A stretch of DNA of 64,000 nucleotides from Asparagopsis taxiformis (taxonomy: Eukaryota > Rhodophyta > Florideophyceae > Bonnemaisoniales > Bonnemaisoniaceae): contig JALQPE010001878.1 in assembly GCA_030407315.1 (NCBI GenBank), positions 62,001 through 126,000 on the forward strand, given 5' to 3'. The stretch's first letter is position 1; each line of letters opens with the position of its first letter. The translations under genes and the position numbers were made by a program. The notes under the pieces were generated by a model. That model saw nothing but the letters and a program-made list of their open reading frames with translations. It made no database searches and was not told the DNA's origin. This document shows, one piece after another, positions 1-9,695 of this stretch.

Positions 1-187
1 ATAGATACGAGACATCAGGAAACCAGCCAGACGATAGTGTCAAGTCGAAGGAATAGCGCAGAGACAGGTAGTGGAATAGTCGAAGTAGGAAGGGGCGAGG
101 GTATCCGTCTTTACTAGAAATTGATGGCCACAGGAGCTCTAGAATGGAATACCCAGGAACAGGATAACTACGGATAGGTGTGCTTTA
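1..187. other. Window edge, non-coding
   Basis: Sequence downstream (3') of the first leftward gene. I see no gene, repeat or palindrome in it. The left boundary of module A may lie here or outside the window; no terminal inverted repeat could be identified. Confidence 0.5.
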
Positions 188-1549
188 TCATTTTTGCTCC
201 GGACTGCAGGTGGCAGGTGGAGGAGAGGGAGGGTGGGTAGTGTCTGAATCCGCATTGAAGCCAAGACGAGAGATAGCCTCATAGCCAATGTCTTCAAGCT
301 CCTGGCATGTAATAGTACCACTGAAAATACAGCAAGGTAAGCGTAGATGTAGTGTACCAAACGTCTCTGCGGTTGAAAGAGGCTGGAAAGTGCTGTAACA
401 AGCTCGGCGCTGAATACGTCTCCACAGTAACGAAAACGTTGCTCCATAGGTAACAGTAGCCTTATCACGTAGGTGGAAAGAGTCCACGATGCTAGACTGT
501 GATAGTTGGCTAAGACATAGGGGATGTAAAAATGTATTGTTGACGTGGTCAAACTCGTAGGAGTCTCTGCAAAGAACTGTCATACGTTGGTCTGGGCTGG
601 ACAGGACGTAAGCAGATGAGCCGACGAGAAATGCGGAAGAAGGAGCATCATGAGAGCAATCAACGTCGACTAGATTTCCTAAAATTCGGACAATCGATGA
701 GCTGCCTCCATCGCGTTCCGCCCTGCTCTTCACCAATATTTTCTGGAACCCGTGTTGCGAGGTACCTATGGAGTCACATAGTGCCTGAAAGGTGGGGAAA
801 ATGATGGAAAGATCCGACTCATTTGCAGAGGGAAAGGTGATGTCCTCAAAGGACGGCTGGAAGAGAACGTCACGATTCTCTTTCGCCTTGCATTGAATGG
901 CAATAGTGCGGAATTGAGCAAGGGAGCAGTCGGCCTGTACTCTGACTTCTTCTTGCGATGTTTGTCGCATTCCCCTGGAGTGCTCGGATTTCGTCATCCG
1001 GAGGGAGAGGGGCTTGTCTGTGTACACACCAAGCTTCTGAAACAGAATGCTACATACAGTCAGAGCAGAGGAGGTCATGGAACTGTTGGAATCGAATGGA
1101 GGGGGTAGAGGATGTTTGGCAGCTGATTCCAGCTTTTCCAATCTTGCCAGCATTTCTGCTACGGTCTTCTTCATTTGATCCGCAGTGCAATCTTGAAGGA
1201 TGCCGCGGTGGCGGTGGCGAGTGTGGTCAATGCCGTAGTCCGGGTCTCTCTCTGCTGGGGATGGAGGTGAGTCCATACTGCGAAGCTCACCACTTCGCCA
1301 CGGGAGAACCCTTCCGGAATCCTTGTCGACGAGCTCGTTACGATCTGAAATCTTGACTTGAGAAAGGGTAGAGTCGAAACCATATTCAGCTTTGTATTCG
1401 AGCAATGCATGGAGGAATGGGTCTGTTTCAGTCTTGACCTGAGTAATTTCCTTGACGATTGCAGACCACCAGACAATTTTTCGTTTCCTCCCAAACGGCC
1501 GAAGTTGCCATTGAACTTCTATAACGTCGTTGGGAGCGAGAGGAAGCAT
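188..1549 (-). CDS. Conserved protein with possible SH3/Tudor-like N-terminal barrel (module A copy)
   Basis: A 453-aa ORF starting at an ATG on the minus strand. It is clearly homologous along its length to the 462-aa protein at 43,839-45,227. Shared N-terminal blocks are VIEV-W-LR--GRK-K-VWW-A-V (about residues 9-32), an E(Y/H)GFD block near residue 55, and a DSG--L-WR-GE block near residue 77. This tight run of beta-like, aromatic-rich segments resembles a Tudor/SH3-type barrel, but no signature is strong enough to name the family. The rest carries shared blocks such as a 'KPLS-K-TKSE' stretch, 'ADCSL-QF' and a C-terminal 'LP-CIFSG--C-ELE-IG' block. It faces away from the ParB-methyltransferase-SET gene, with about 0.5 kb of shared upstream DNA, as in module B. 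A reader or adaptor role is inference only. Confidence 0.7.
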   Translation of the reverse strand: MLPLAPNDVIEVQWQLRPFGRKRKIVWWSAIVKEITQVKTETDPFLHALLEYKAEYGFDSTLSQVKISDRNELVDKDSGRVLPWRSGELRSMDSPPSPAERDPDYGIDHTRHRHRGILQDCTADQMKKTVAEMLARLEKLESAAKHPLPPPFDSNSSMTSSALTVCSILFQKLGVYTDKPLSLRMTKSEHSRGMRQTSQEEVRVQADCSLAQFRTIAIQCKAKENRDVLFQPSFEDITFPSANESDLSIIFPTFQALCDSIGTSQHGFQKILVKSRAERDGGSSSIVRILGNLVDVDCSHDAPSSAFLVGSSAYVLSSPDQRMTVLCRDSYEFDHVNNTFLHPLCLSQLSQSSIVDSFHLRDKATVTYGATFSLLWRRIQRRACYSTFQPLSTAETFGTLHLRLPCCIFSGTITCQELEDIGYEAISRLGFNADSDTTHPPSPPPATCSPEQK

Positions 1550-2063
1550 GTTGGGATAGCTATGGAATGGAATTGTTGTAGTAGTGGAAGCCTAACCGTT
1601 ACCTTCTGCTAAAGAGTAGTATATACTAGGAGGATTGGAAAGGTCGAGAAGAGATGTTTAGGTGGTGTCGAAATAGAATGGACAATTGACAAAATTGACA
1701 CGTCAGTGTGGATGATGTCTGCCATGACCTGATTGCAGCATAAAATTGGATGCGAATAGTCGTTCTAGAATTGAATGTCGGATGCATACGATTGGACTAC
1801 AAATATACGTTTAGAGATGTTACGGGGCCCAATAAATTGCATGGAAACAATATTTTGAGTATTACTTTAGTATTACATTGAATATTGAGCTAACAGTCGA
1901 TATAGTTAACTTGTAAAGGTTCGGAAAGGGGTGGAAAGGAAACAGCCACCGAAGTGCTACCACTCGCTGACACTTTCTTTTAAACAACCAACTTCTGCTT
2001 TGCGCCACCCTGGTCAAGCAGCAACCAACTATCCCTTTCTTAAAAACTCTACCTTTGTTCGCC
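1550..2063. promoter_or_regulatory. Divergent intergenic region between Tudor-like gene and ParB-MTase-SET gene
   Basis: About 510 bp separate two divergently read genes, so both promoters must lie here. It is AT-rich in the middle (1,740-1,900), with a weak inverted repeat, CAATATT...AATATTG, around 1,847-1,888. The ATG at 2064 sits in a good Kozak-like context (GCCATGG). None of the TACC(C/G)GGTA palindromes found at gene 3' ends occur here. The exact promoters cannot be placed. Confidence 0.45.
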
Positions 2064-3917
2064 ATGGAAGGAACGTTCCACAATCACGGTGAAAAGCACG
2101 ACGGATGGGTGTTCATCGACCCCAATCAAGTCAGCAAATTCGTATCGATTCGCGATGTCGATGGAAGTCATGTGGAAGCGCTCATGGAGAGCATTCGTGA
2201 CAGCGGTTATGAAACAGCTCATCCCGTCACTGGCAGGTTTCGAGAAGGCGTTCTGGAGATATTGGGTGGAGCGCACCGCTGCATGGCAATTGTACGTGGA
2301 ATGGAGAAGGGCGTCTTTCCTCCTGGCGTTACGATTCCTATGCGAGAAGAGTCTATCGTGGCGGACACCAACAGCAGTACTGCTGTTGTGCTGGACCGTG
2401 TGAGAGCGACGACATCCAACGACATTGCAGGCCTGCAAAGGCGCATGATGTTTTTGGAGTATCTGATGATCGCCGTTGATCTCAGAGACGAGTACTGGGT
2501 CCAAAACGGGAAAGACAAGTACGCTCATATTTCGTCTGTGAGGATGGCTGATGTGCTGGGCTGGATCAAATCCTGCGATCCAAGCGGCCAAATTGCTTCA
2601 AGCCTGAGTAGTAAACCGCAGTACAGCTCATGCATGTCTATCCTGGCTGTGCTTCGGCCGTATCACCGAGCTGAAGATTCGAGTGCAATTGATTTGCGTC
2701 TGTGGCAAATGTTTTGTCATGCATGGGGACTCAATGCAGAGATGGGTGATTCTCCGAGGATGGTTGAGTTTCCGAAACAGGTGGGGGTGACTAGTTCTCG
2801 TGCCGTCGAAATGTTTGGCAAGACACCCCGCGGAGGATTGTCCTCTCCACTGAACCGTGAACTGCTTTCGAGCAGGTACTTTCTGGACGGCGCTACATCC
2901 GACATGCAAGATTCTTTGCAGGCTAGCCAGAAGCGGTTCAGGAGGCTGATGGCTATGATGTGCCAGTGTATCTTGGCTATTCGCAGTAAGGAGATGGGTA
3001 GTGTGCCATCTAGGCGGGCCAGAGCCACATCCAGGGCCATTGGTGGTGGTGGTGGAATGGTTGGAATTGCAACATCCAGTGCGCAAGCCAACCGGCTTGG
3101 ATTTGTTGTCGACCGTGTGTTAGCTGCGTGGGATACCGGGGCAAGAGTGTTGGGGTATGAGGATGTTGAATCGATGTGCTGGCCGTTCATGGTATTCGAT
3201 CCTGCGAGCCTTTGCTTCAGGTCACTCCCGAATCGGTCTGATGGCTGTGCGGTCGAGGAGCATCGAAAAAACCTGACCGTTGCCCCGAAAACTGTAGACA
3301 GTGAAAACGGGTTCTGTGCCGACCTTCCAGTGGCTGTGGATGCAAGGCTGCGATCATTGACAAGCGCCTTCCTGCTGTCGATACGCCAATGTGTCACTGA
3401 GGTGAATGTTTTCGCCGAGCGTGGTCAGCTGATGCAGAGACTTCGAGCCTTGCTTTTCGACACTCCTGACAAGTTCGGATTGAACTCGTTCATGCGAGCC
3501 AAGTTGAACACGTCTCATGCCCTGGATGGTCAGAGGAGGCTGAAAGCTTGGTTATTGCGAACCCGAGAGCAACGAAAGCTTCCTCTGACCATGGATGAGT
3601 TACACAGTCTTGAGGATACGCCCGAGCCTGGCATCCTTGAAGGTGCACCTGCGCAGATGGAAATATCCGCAGCAGTGCCAAACAATGGCAGCGAAGATAT
3701 AGAAGAGGATAGTCTGGAGCCACAGAGGAAGAAGGCTAGGCTGGAGCGCGGTGGTGGAGAGGACGATAATGCGGCGGTTGCTAGCGAAACAGCAACAAGA
3801 GAAGGTGCGGCCGAGGATAACGCTATGGAGGTTGACACTGTGTCGCCTACAGAAGCACCGCTCGTTGACATCGGAAGGAAACCAAGCCAGAATATGTCAC
3901 CAAGCTGGAAGCTGTGA
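2064..3917 (+). CDS. ParB-like N-terminal half of a ParB-methyltransferase-SET protein (module A, frame-split)
   Basis: Start chosen at ATG 2064 (Kozak-like GCCATGG; the next upstream in-frame codon candidate is not ATG). It encodes about 617 aa. The N-terminus matches the ParB/Srx fold: a 'V-IRDVDGSHVEALMESI' helix block, then 'LGGAHRCMAIVRGM', the equivalent of the ParB GERRxRA box II (the module B copy has LDGAHR). A helical middle region follows, then a charged linker with a basic stretch (PQRKKARLE) near residue 553 that could be a nuclear signal. It ends in TGA at 3915-3917. The module B homologue continues without interruption into the methyltransferase, and homology in this locus continues in the +2 frame from about 3,869. 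The stop therefore results from a frame change at about 3,869-3,890: mutation, assembly error or programmed shift. Confidence 0.85.
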   Translation: MEGTFHNHGEKHDGWVFIDPNQVSKFVSIRDVDGSHVEALMESIRDSGYETAHPVTGRFREGVLEILGGAHRCMAIVRGMEKGVFPPGVTIPMREESIVADTNSSTAVVLDRVRATTSNDIAGLQRRMMFLEYLMIAVDLRDEYWVQNGKDKYAHISSVRMADVLGWIKSCDPSGQIASSLSSKPQYSSCMSILAVLRPYHRAEDSSAIDLRLWQMFCHAWGLNAEMGDSPRMVEFPKQVGVTSSRAVEMFGKTPRGGLSSPLNRELLSSRYFLDGATSDMQDSLQASQKRFRRLMAMMCQCILAIRSKEMGSVPSRRARATSRAIGGGGGMVGIATSSAQANRLGFVVDRVLAAWDTGARVLGYEDVESMCWPFMVFDPASLCFRSLPNRSDGCAVEEHRKNLTVAPKTVDSENGFCADLPVAVDARLRSLTSAFLLSIRQCVTEVNVFAERGQLMQRLRALLFDTPDKFGLNSFMRAKLNTSHALDGQRRLKAWLLRTREQRKLPLTMDELHSLEDTPEPGILEGAPAQMEISAAVPNNGSEDIEEDSLEPQRKKARLERGGGEDDNAAVASETATREGAAEDNAMEVDTVSPTEAPLVDIGRKPSQNMSPSWKL

Positions 3918-5533
3918 TGGGGCGTTACATTCACACTGTGAATTGTGACGCCACTGATGTAGCCAAAGAGGTGGAGGACAAAATTAGTTTCCTGGAAGAT
4001 GGCGTGTTGGAGGACAGTGTTCAGCTTGTGCTCACTGATCCTCCATTCCACACGAGGCGGGAAGGCGGCAGAGAAAACTCAGAGTACGATATTCTAGAGC
4101 CGGAAGAGTTGGCGAGTGTTGCGTGTGAAATAGTTCGAGTTCTTCGGCCTGGCGGTCATGCTCTGATCTATTCCAGCGTGCGCCAACTCGTGGCATGGAT
4201 GGATGCAATCAGAAATGCCGAGCCTGGCAAGATGATTGTGGACAGTGTTCCAGTCGTGTTATCTCGCCGACCACACAGCTTTACGTCCAATCCATCGACG
4301 AAAACGTGCACACTGCATAATATGCACGATTTCGTTATCCATGCGTATAAGCGGGGGAAGGGTATGGCTGCGTACGATATGGTGGATTACAGGTTGCACA
4401 ATCCGGACATATCGAGGCACCCTGGGTTCACCAACGCGATTGACAACGTTCCGAGGTTGTCGGCTGGTGAAGCTCAATATGATGGGCAGAACAACCGACT
4501 GCGCCATGAGCAGAAGGCGTTGACCACTCTTCGTGAGCTTCTGGAACGATTTTCGAAGCAGAACGATATCGTGATGGATTTCTTCTCGGGAACGTACAGC
4601 ACAGCCATAGCGTGTATGACGTTGAGGGATGGTACATATCGTCGGTTCATTGGGTGTGAGAAGGAAAAAAGGTGCCACGATGCATCGCAGGAGTGGATAC
4701 TGCATGCTTTCGTCAGTGAGGTGAAAGCCGGGCGATATGGGGGGATCTTGCAGCGTGAGGTGGAGAGTATTCTTGGGGACGAGTTGGTACCGGTCACAGG
4801 AAAAGCTCCAAGGCTTCGTCAGAAGCACATCTCAGATGCACCAGAAGGATTCCCTGCTGTGACAGCATTGCCAAACCATCTGCTTGTGTTCGTTGCGTCA
4901 ATGAAGAAGGACGGGTCTATGCTTCACAGATTGAGCGGGGTGCCTATGGACCAGTGGCCGGCCGAGGACATGCACTCTTTTTGGAGCATAGACCCGGACG
5001 CGATTCTGGTTGCTGATGCCGCATTCTACGGTGTCTATGTTTCGCAATCGGAGGTAAGAGGTGGTGGGTTTGGCGTATTCGCGGCGAAGAAACTGAAGAA
5101 GGGGACGGTCATTGGCTGGTACAACGGGACGATTTTCTATGCGAAGATTCGAGACTCGGAACCGCAGAGATCAGTGATGTACGGCCCGGAAGGATTTGGG
5201 TGCACAGGAGAGAGGTTCCAGGACTACAACATGGAATTTGAAACCACGTACATAGGGAGGGGTGCACCTGTTCGGAAGGTTTGGCTCGTTCCAGCGGTCT
5301 ATAATTGTACCAGCTACCTCAATGATTGTCGGGTCATTGACGGAACGGAGAAAGCGACCGAGATGAGTCGAACACAGTCAGCCGAGTCTCGACAAGGCGA
5401 TGCCATATACAAACCGGACTTTGCTTCAAATATCAAGAATCCCCATGCTGTCAAGGTCGTTCTGACCAGAGACGTTGAAGCTGATGAGGAGATATTTGCT
5501 GACTATGGTAGAAAATATTGGCCAGCCAACTGA
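3917..5533 (+). CDS. DNA methyltransferase plus SET-domain half of the frame-split ParB-MTase-SET protein (module A)
   Basis: The first in-frame ATG is 3917, overlapping the upstream TGA as ATGA. The frame is open from 3,869, and residues upstream of the ATG (a YVTKLEAVMGRY stretch) still align to the module B protein, so this is probably not an independent start. Beta-class amino-methyltransferase order is visible: motif IV TDPPFHTRR at about 4,034, then motif I-like 'VMDFFSGTYSTAIAC' and 'FIGCEKE' at about 4,570-4,665. A SET domain follows: GFGVFAAKKLKKG with 'GWYNG' (about 5,068-5,130), 'CTGERFQDYN', 'CTSYLNDCR' in place of the usual NHSC segment, and the terminal 'EEIFADYGRKYW'. The expected activities are N6-adenine or N4-cytosine DNA methylation and protein-lysine methylation. 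Neither specificity can be read from sequence. Confidence 0.85.
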   Translation: MGRYIHTVNCDATDVAKEVEDKISFLEDGVLEDSVQLVLTDPPFHTRREGGRENSEYDILEPEELASVACEIVRVLRPGGHALIYSSVRQLVAWMDAIRNAEPGKMIVDSVPVVLSRRPHSFTSNPSTKTCTLHNMHDFVIHAYKRGKGMAAYDMVDYRLHNPDISRHPGFTNAIDNVPRLSAGEAQYDGQNNRLRHEQKALTTLRELLERFSKQNDIVMDFFSGTYSTAIACMTLRDGTYRRFIGCEKEKRCHDASQEWILHAFVSEVKAGRYGGILQREVESILGDELVPVTGKAPRLRQKHISDAPEGFPAVTALPNHLLVFVASMKKDGSMLHRLSGVPMDQWPAEDMHSFWSIDPDAILVADAAFYGVYVSQSEVRGGGFGVFAAKKLKKGTVIGWYNGTIFYAKIRDSEPQRSVMYGPEGFGCTGERFQDYNMEFETTYIGRGAPVRKVWLVPAVYNCTSYLNDCRVIDGTEKATEMSRTQSAESRQGDAIYKPDFASNIKNPHAVKVVLTRDVEADEEIFADYGRKYWPAN

Positions 5534-6383
5534 GCTACTTTGATAGATTTGAGTAAACACGCATTGGCAGAGACAATAGACTGTGCATCATCTTCCAAGA
5601 GCGCTAGATATTATAGACTACACTACAACAAACGTGATATGACTGCAGGAAGGCATCTGCGGCCTGGAGTGCAAACTACGTACTTTTCTACTGCTATACC
5701 TATGGGTACGACTAGAAGAGAAACTAGAAAGATGTGGGCGAGAAATTGCGTAGCAACACAGCATGTAGAACACCAGGAAGAGAGTAATGTAGGAGAAGCA
5801 GTCACACCATTACAGTGCGGGCCGTTTACCGGGGATGCTGACAGCAAAGTCATCGTAACGATGACTTTGCTGTAAGGAACCCTGGTAAACGGCTTCGGCT
5901 GTAAGCAGCAGGGAGTTTCGTCCTTCTCCCACATCTTGGTAAAGGTGAGAAGCGAAGTTGGAAGTCGGGAAAATTGCTCAGCAAAGGTCTGTACGGCTGT
6001 GAGCAGCTCTCAGGAGTATTTTACCTCACGTGGTCTCTGTTCAGGGGTATACCCTGTATATATATAGGTAGCCTAGTGTAGGTGGGAAGATAGACGAAAA
6101 TGCTACCAATAATTTATCACAGTGACGGCTCTCGTAGTCGAAATCTGCGCGTTGTCAAGGGTTGAAACTAGTCTCCCCCTACGGCCTAGCTAGTAAAATC
6201 ATACAACGTTGTAGACTAATATTAAAAAGTAGCAAGCAATCTGCTGAGTAGCACTAAACTATGAGATGAAGGACAGATGTATAGATGGAAATTGAAAAGT
6301 GGGCTAAGATAACAATGTTGAGATGAGAAAGACATAACTTTATAGCAGGGAACAGTAGTATAGGTTTTAATACTTCTGATATG
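5534..6383. other. Convergent intergenic region with palindrome
   Basis: 850 bp between the 3' ends of the methyltransferase gene and the first dioxygenase gene. It holds the fold-back at 5,810-5,904 (separate entry) and an AT-rich tail (6,050-6,380) with no supported gene. Small ORFs over the hairpin are palindrome shadows. Confidence 0.6.
5810..5904. repeat. Nested hairpin repeat (module A palindrome type, single unit)
   Basis: Three nested inverted arms: outer TTACAG...CTGTAA, then GCCGTTTACC...GGTAAACGGC, then a central near-perfect stem with arm ACAGCAAAGTCATCGT and its complement. The same architecture recurs, enlarged, at 10,223-10,430 and 10,959-11,192, and truncated at 39,853-40,005. 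The position, between the 3' ends of the methyltransferase and first dioxygenase genes, equals that of the 114-bp array in module B. Confidence 0.9.
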
Positions 6384-9300
6384 CTATCTATTGCTCCTAT
6401 CGTACTTGTAATATTCGACGGTGTGGATGTGGTCCGTGAGGACGTCCTTCTCCGTCTTCAAGTAGATGTGGCCGCGCGTGGGCAGGCCATAGACTAACTT
6501 CTCGCCTGCAGGAAGATCTCCTCGGCTGAAGCCGACCCCGTAATGGTAAAGGTCACCGCGACCAACCAATACGGAATAGGGTGGCACATAAAGCCTATGA
6601 ATGGGAACCTTCCACATATCGGCGTCCGGATTGGCCAGGCATACATGACTATAAGGGGCAGCTACTATAGAGAATCCATCTGCTCCGCTCGACATCATGA
6701 AATATGATGGAGACTCGGTAGGTCCTGCAACACGACTCGTTGATACCTTGAAGTCCGTGTGCCCATCCTGGTCCGCAGCCTCATCTGCTGTAAGAAGCAG
6801 CCGCAATCCTGTCTTCGGGAAGAAGACAGGATCATCACCCTCCATTCCCAACTTCAAGAACTCCGCACAAACACCAAGAGCAAGCTCTGCCACCAACTTG
6901 TTCTTATACATCTCCAAATTTCCCTCCTCCAGCTTGTCGCACAACTCACGCCGCGGCAGAGTGAGGCGCCCACGACCACCATCGATGCGGTCCTTCGCGT
7001 CACCCACGTTGTGGATAAACTGCCACGGCGAAGGATCGAAGCCGGGCTTTGCGAAAGCTGGCGGCTCGTCCTGTGGCTCCCTGTCGTCATCATTAGAATC
7101 AGACTGCTGGGAGGGTTTTTCAACCTCCTCAACCAGCACGAACTGCCTAGCGAAGTGACCGAACAACTCATGCGTCGCACTACCAGCCGTGGACGATGCC
7201 AACAGGCCTTCCATAACAATAACCCCCAAGTTTTCCAACAATGCCTTCTTCACCGCAAAGTACCTGTCCACCACCGTATCCTCAGCACCCGGCGATGCAG
7301 CTGCCTGGAATGCTGCTGCCCTCATTTCCGCCCGAACCGTCTCCACCGTCGTACTTTCCATATAGTACTTCATCCGGCTGCCAGACGCAATTGCGCTGGG
7401 GAGAACGGCGGCCACATTCTCATCGACGATACTGTCGGGAATGGGATTCTCCTGGGCGTCGTCGAACTGGAGAACCGGCTCCCGAGAGCGACCTCGGGAA
7501 GCCGATTTGGATTTCTTTGACGACGACTTTGATGAAGTCTCACCGAGCCTTCTCTTTTTGGTAGAAGGCTCGGGCGTCGCAGAAGCGGCTTCCAAGTTAC
7601 GCTTCCCGAGGATGGAGTTTTCACCCGCATCCTCGGGGGCGCTCTCCAGCTCGACGACCTCCACAGCAGCACCAGCCGTTCCACCACGACCGGAACGACT
7701 CGATTGCAGACGGGTACTCCTTCTGGGCATCACTTTCCTCCCAGAAGTTTCCACTCCGGACGGTGCAGAATCACTGACTTCGATAACATCCCCGTCAGGA
7801 TCTGCACCGCCCTTCGCACTGCTGCCCTCGACCACATTCTCGGGAGTAGGGCCCTCCGTCGAAATCCTCGCAACCGTCTTCTGTCCAGCCCCACCGGATG
7901 GTGAAGGGACGAAACTGTCATCGCTGGAGCTTCCCGAACTGCTAGCAGATGCAGAACGGGAAGCTTCGACAGCGAGGGCCGGAGCAGCAGGGTGCTGCTC
8001 GGCAGCAGGAGTCGCAGGCTCAGGCTGCGAAGCCGGTGAGACCTGCTCCTGCGCGGCTTGGACAGGACGGTTGGGGGCACCAGTCCCGGCGTGGGAAACT
8101 GGACCAGAGCGTTCGCTGCCATCCTGGGGACCACGCGCAGTCGGCTTGACCGGGGTCACCGCAGGGGAGGATGCAGACACGGCAGGGGTAGAGCCAGGAA
8201 CAGGGTAAACCTCGGAATCGCTGGAAGATTCCAGTTGAGGTGGTGGGGGCAAAGGAATGGAGGATGAAGGGATGGGCAAGGAAATGGAAGAGGAAGGGAT
8301 GGGGGCATCATCACCACATGTGGCTGGGAGCGCAGCGTGTGGGATGTCTGGGTACATCGCGTGAAAGCGTTTCCGCATAAGCATGTCGCGGTACCCAGTG
8401 ACGCGCAGGAGCATTTTCCTGGCGTCCTTCCCGAAGACAGACTTCTTACGGGGAAAAATGTTCTCCGACTTGTAACCATCGGGGGGACCTTCCTTGGGAC
8501 GGAAGTCTGCCCAGCACCCCTTCTTGGGGACCATCTGAGCAAGAACATCGACAACGCGCGAGCGAATGTCGAAGCTCTTGCTCGGGTCACCCACGCTGGG
8601 AATTGAGCCATCCAGCATCCTCATCACATCCGAAACGTTCCAATACTCCGCCACCTCCTTCACGTACCCGAAGATTTCCAACAAACCAGCAATCCATTCC
8701 TGCCCAATGGTACCAACCGAGTACGGTTTGAGCCCGACCGACCGACGGTTACAAGTGTAGCGCGCCGTCATCTCCAGGATGAAACACTTCTGTACATCCG
8801 GAGCACTCCTGAACGACCCATTGAACAACAAGTTCACCCTACATCCAGCCAGATCCTCCGTCGAAGACAACTGCACGAACTCCGGCCTGTTCGGAATACT
8901 CGACCAGTACTTGAAAGCAGGGCTTTCAATGGTCTTGAAACCTCGGGCGATGGAGACGTAGCGCATGAGCTGTCTCGGACGAATCCAGCTCAGCGCTTTC
9001 CGTTCTTTAATGTATTGAACGGTCGGCTCGATCTTCTTCTTTCCCAGGCGGTGGATATTGATGAACTCCATCACAGAGCACACATTGTCAGCAACTGTTA
9101 CCTCGCTGACATTGTGGGTGTGGAAGTTCATCAGCCGTGAAAGCGGGAGTACTTCTTCGGAGCAGAAGACATCCCGGCCAAGCCGAGTCGGTGGGAGGAG
9201 AAAGTCGACTGGAATAGTTCCAAATCGACGGTAAATGTCTGAACTGACAAACTCCTCCCATTCTGGACTGTCCTTCGCAGGAGCAGGTCCAGCCGACTCG

Positions 9301-9695
9301 AGAATGGCCTTCAACGCGGTCACTCGGTGAGATCCATCGACGTATTGCAGTCGGACTTTGGCATTGGAATCAATCACCTCGCAGACGGACACGCGTGAAG
9401 CAATCACGGAAAATCCCTGAGTGAGAAACGTTTTCTTCAACTCATCAACGCGATGCGGCCTGACCACCCTGGACACGACTGCCGGAGGAGAAACATCCAG
9501 GGGGGAAATGAAGACTGGAATGTTTCGGCAGCTCTCCGGACTTATGTCGTAGTCCACATCCACCGGGATGGGCACTGTGCCAGGGTAGGCCAGCCTGGTG
9601 CTGCGGAGAGGCTTGTTCGGTACGATGTCACGAGCGTTGTGATCATCGACCTTCTCCGCAACCTCTGCCAAGTAGCTGCCGGACGCGATGATCAT
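6384..9695 (-). CDS. ParB-like / 2-oxoglutarate-Fe(II) dioxygenase-like fusion protein, type I (module A)
   Basis: A 1,103-aa intron-free ORF. The N-terminal ParB-like domain has 'SRVVRPHRVDELKKTFLTQG' near residue 75 and box II 'DGSHRVTALKAIL' near residue 119, then the ParB-like 'HTHNVSEVTVADNVCSVMEF' segment. A helical region follows, then a roughly 300-residue Ser/Pro/Ala-rich disordered linker with basic patches (KKRRLGETSSKSSSKKSK). The C-terminal region begins at 'SRMKYY' and carries features of the double-stranded beta-helix oxygenase fold: HTD (about residues 979-981), a PPYSVLVGRGDLYHYGVGF strand with distal His at about 1,051, and a following Arg in PTRGH at about 1,074. That gives the HxD...H...R set for Fe(II) and 2-oxoglutarate. 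The closest relative in the window is 55,588-59,112. Substrate unknown; a DNA or histone demethylase/hydroxylase is plausible from its neighbours. Confidence 0.82.
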   Translation of the reverse strand: MIIASGSYLAEVAEKVDDHNARDIVPNKPLRSTRLAYPGTVPIPVDVDYDISPESCRNIPVFISPLDVSPPAVVSRVVRPHRVDELKKTFLTQGFSVIASRVSVCEVIDSNAKVRLQYVDGSHRVTALKAILESAGPAPAKDSPEWEEFVSSDIYRRFGTIPVDFLLPPTRLGRDVFCSEEVLPLSRLMNFHTHNVSEVTVADNVCSVMEFINIHRLGKKKIEPTVQYIKERKALSWIRPRQLMRYVSIARGFKTIESPAFKYWSSIPNRPEFVQLSSTEDLAGCRVNLLFNGSFRSAPDVQKCFILEMTARYTCNRRSVGLKPYSVGTIGQEWIAGLLEIFGYVKEVAEYWNVSDVMRMLDGSIPSVGDPSKSFDIRSRVVDVLAQMVPKKGCWADFRPKEGPPDGYKSENIFPRKKSVFGKDARKMLLRVTGYRDMLMRKRFHAMYPDIPHAALPATCGDDAPIPSSSISLPIPSSSIPLPPPPQLESSSDSEVYPVPGSTPAVSASSPAVTPVKPTARGPQDGSERSGPVSHAGTGAPNRPVQAAQEQVSPASQPEPATPAAEQHPAAPALAVEASRSASASSSGSSSDDSFVPSPSGGAGQKTVARISTEGPTPENVVEGSSAKGGADPDGDVIEVSDSAPSGVETSGRKVMPRRSTRLQSSRSGRGGTAGAAVEVVELESAPEDAGENSILGKRNLEAASATPEPSTKKRRLGETSSKSSSKKSKSASRGRSREPVLQFDDAQENPIPDSIVDENVAAVLPSAIASGSRMKYYMESTTVETVRAEMRAAAFQAAASPGAEDTVVDRYFAVKKALLENLGVIVMEGLLASSTAGSATHELFGHFARQFVLVEEVEKPSQQSDSNDDDREPQDEPPAFAKPGFDPSPWQFIHNVGDAKDRIDGGRGRLTLPRRELCDKLEEGNLEMYKNKLVAELALGVCAEFLKLGMEGDDPVFFPKTGLRLLLTADEAADQDGHTDFKVSTSRVAGPTESPSYFMMSSGADGFSIVAAPYSHVCLANPDADMWKVPIHRLYVPPYSVLVGRGDLYHYGVGFSRGDLPAGEKLVYGLPTRGHIYLKTEKDVLTDHIHTVEYYKYDRSNR

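Noticed and set aside
2049..3397. Antisense ORFs of 150-226 codons opposite the ParB-like gene
   Set aside because: They are shadows of a conserved sense ORF; the homologous gene at 45,959 has no matching antisense frame.
5540..5934. Small ORFs across the hairpin at 5,810-5,904
   Set aside because: Both strands show similar ORFs because the sequence is palindromic; no independent support.
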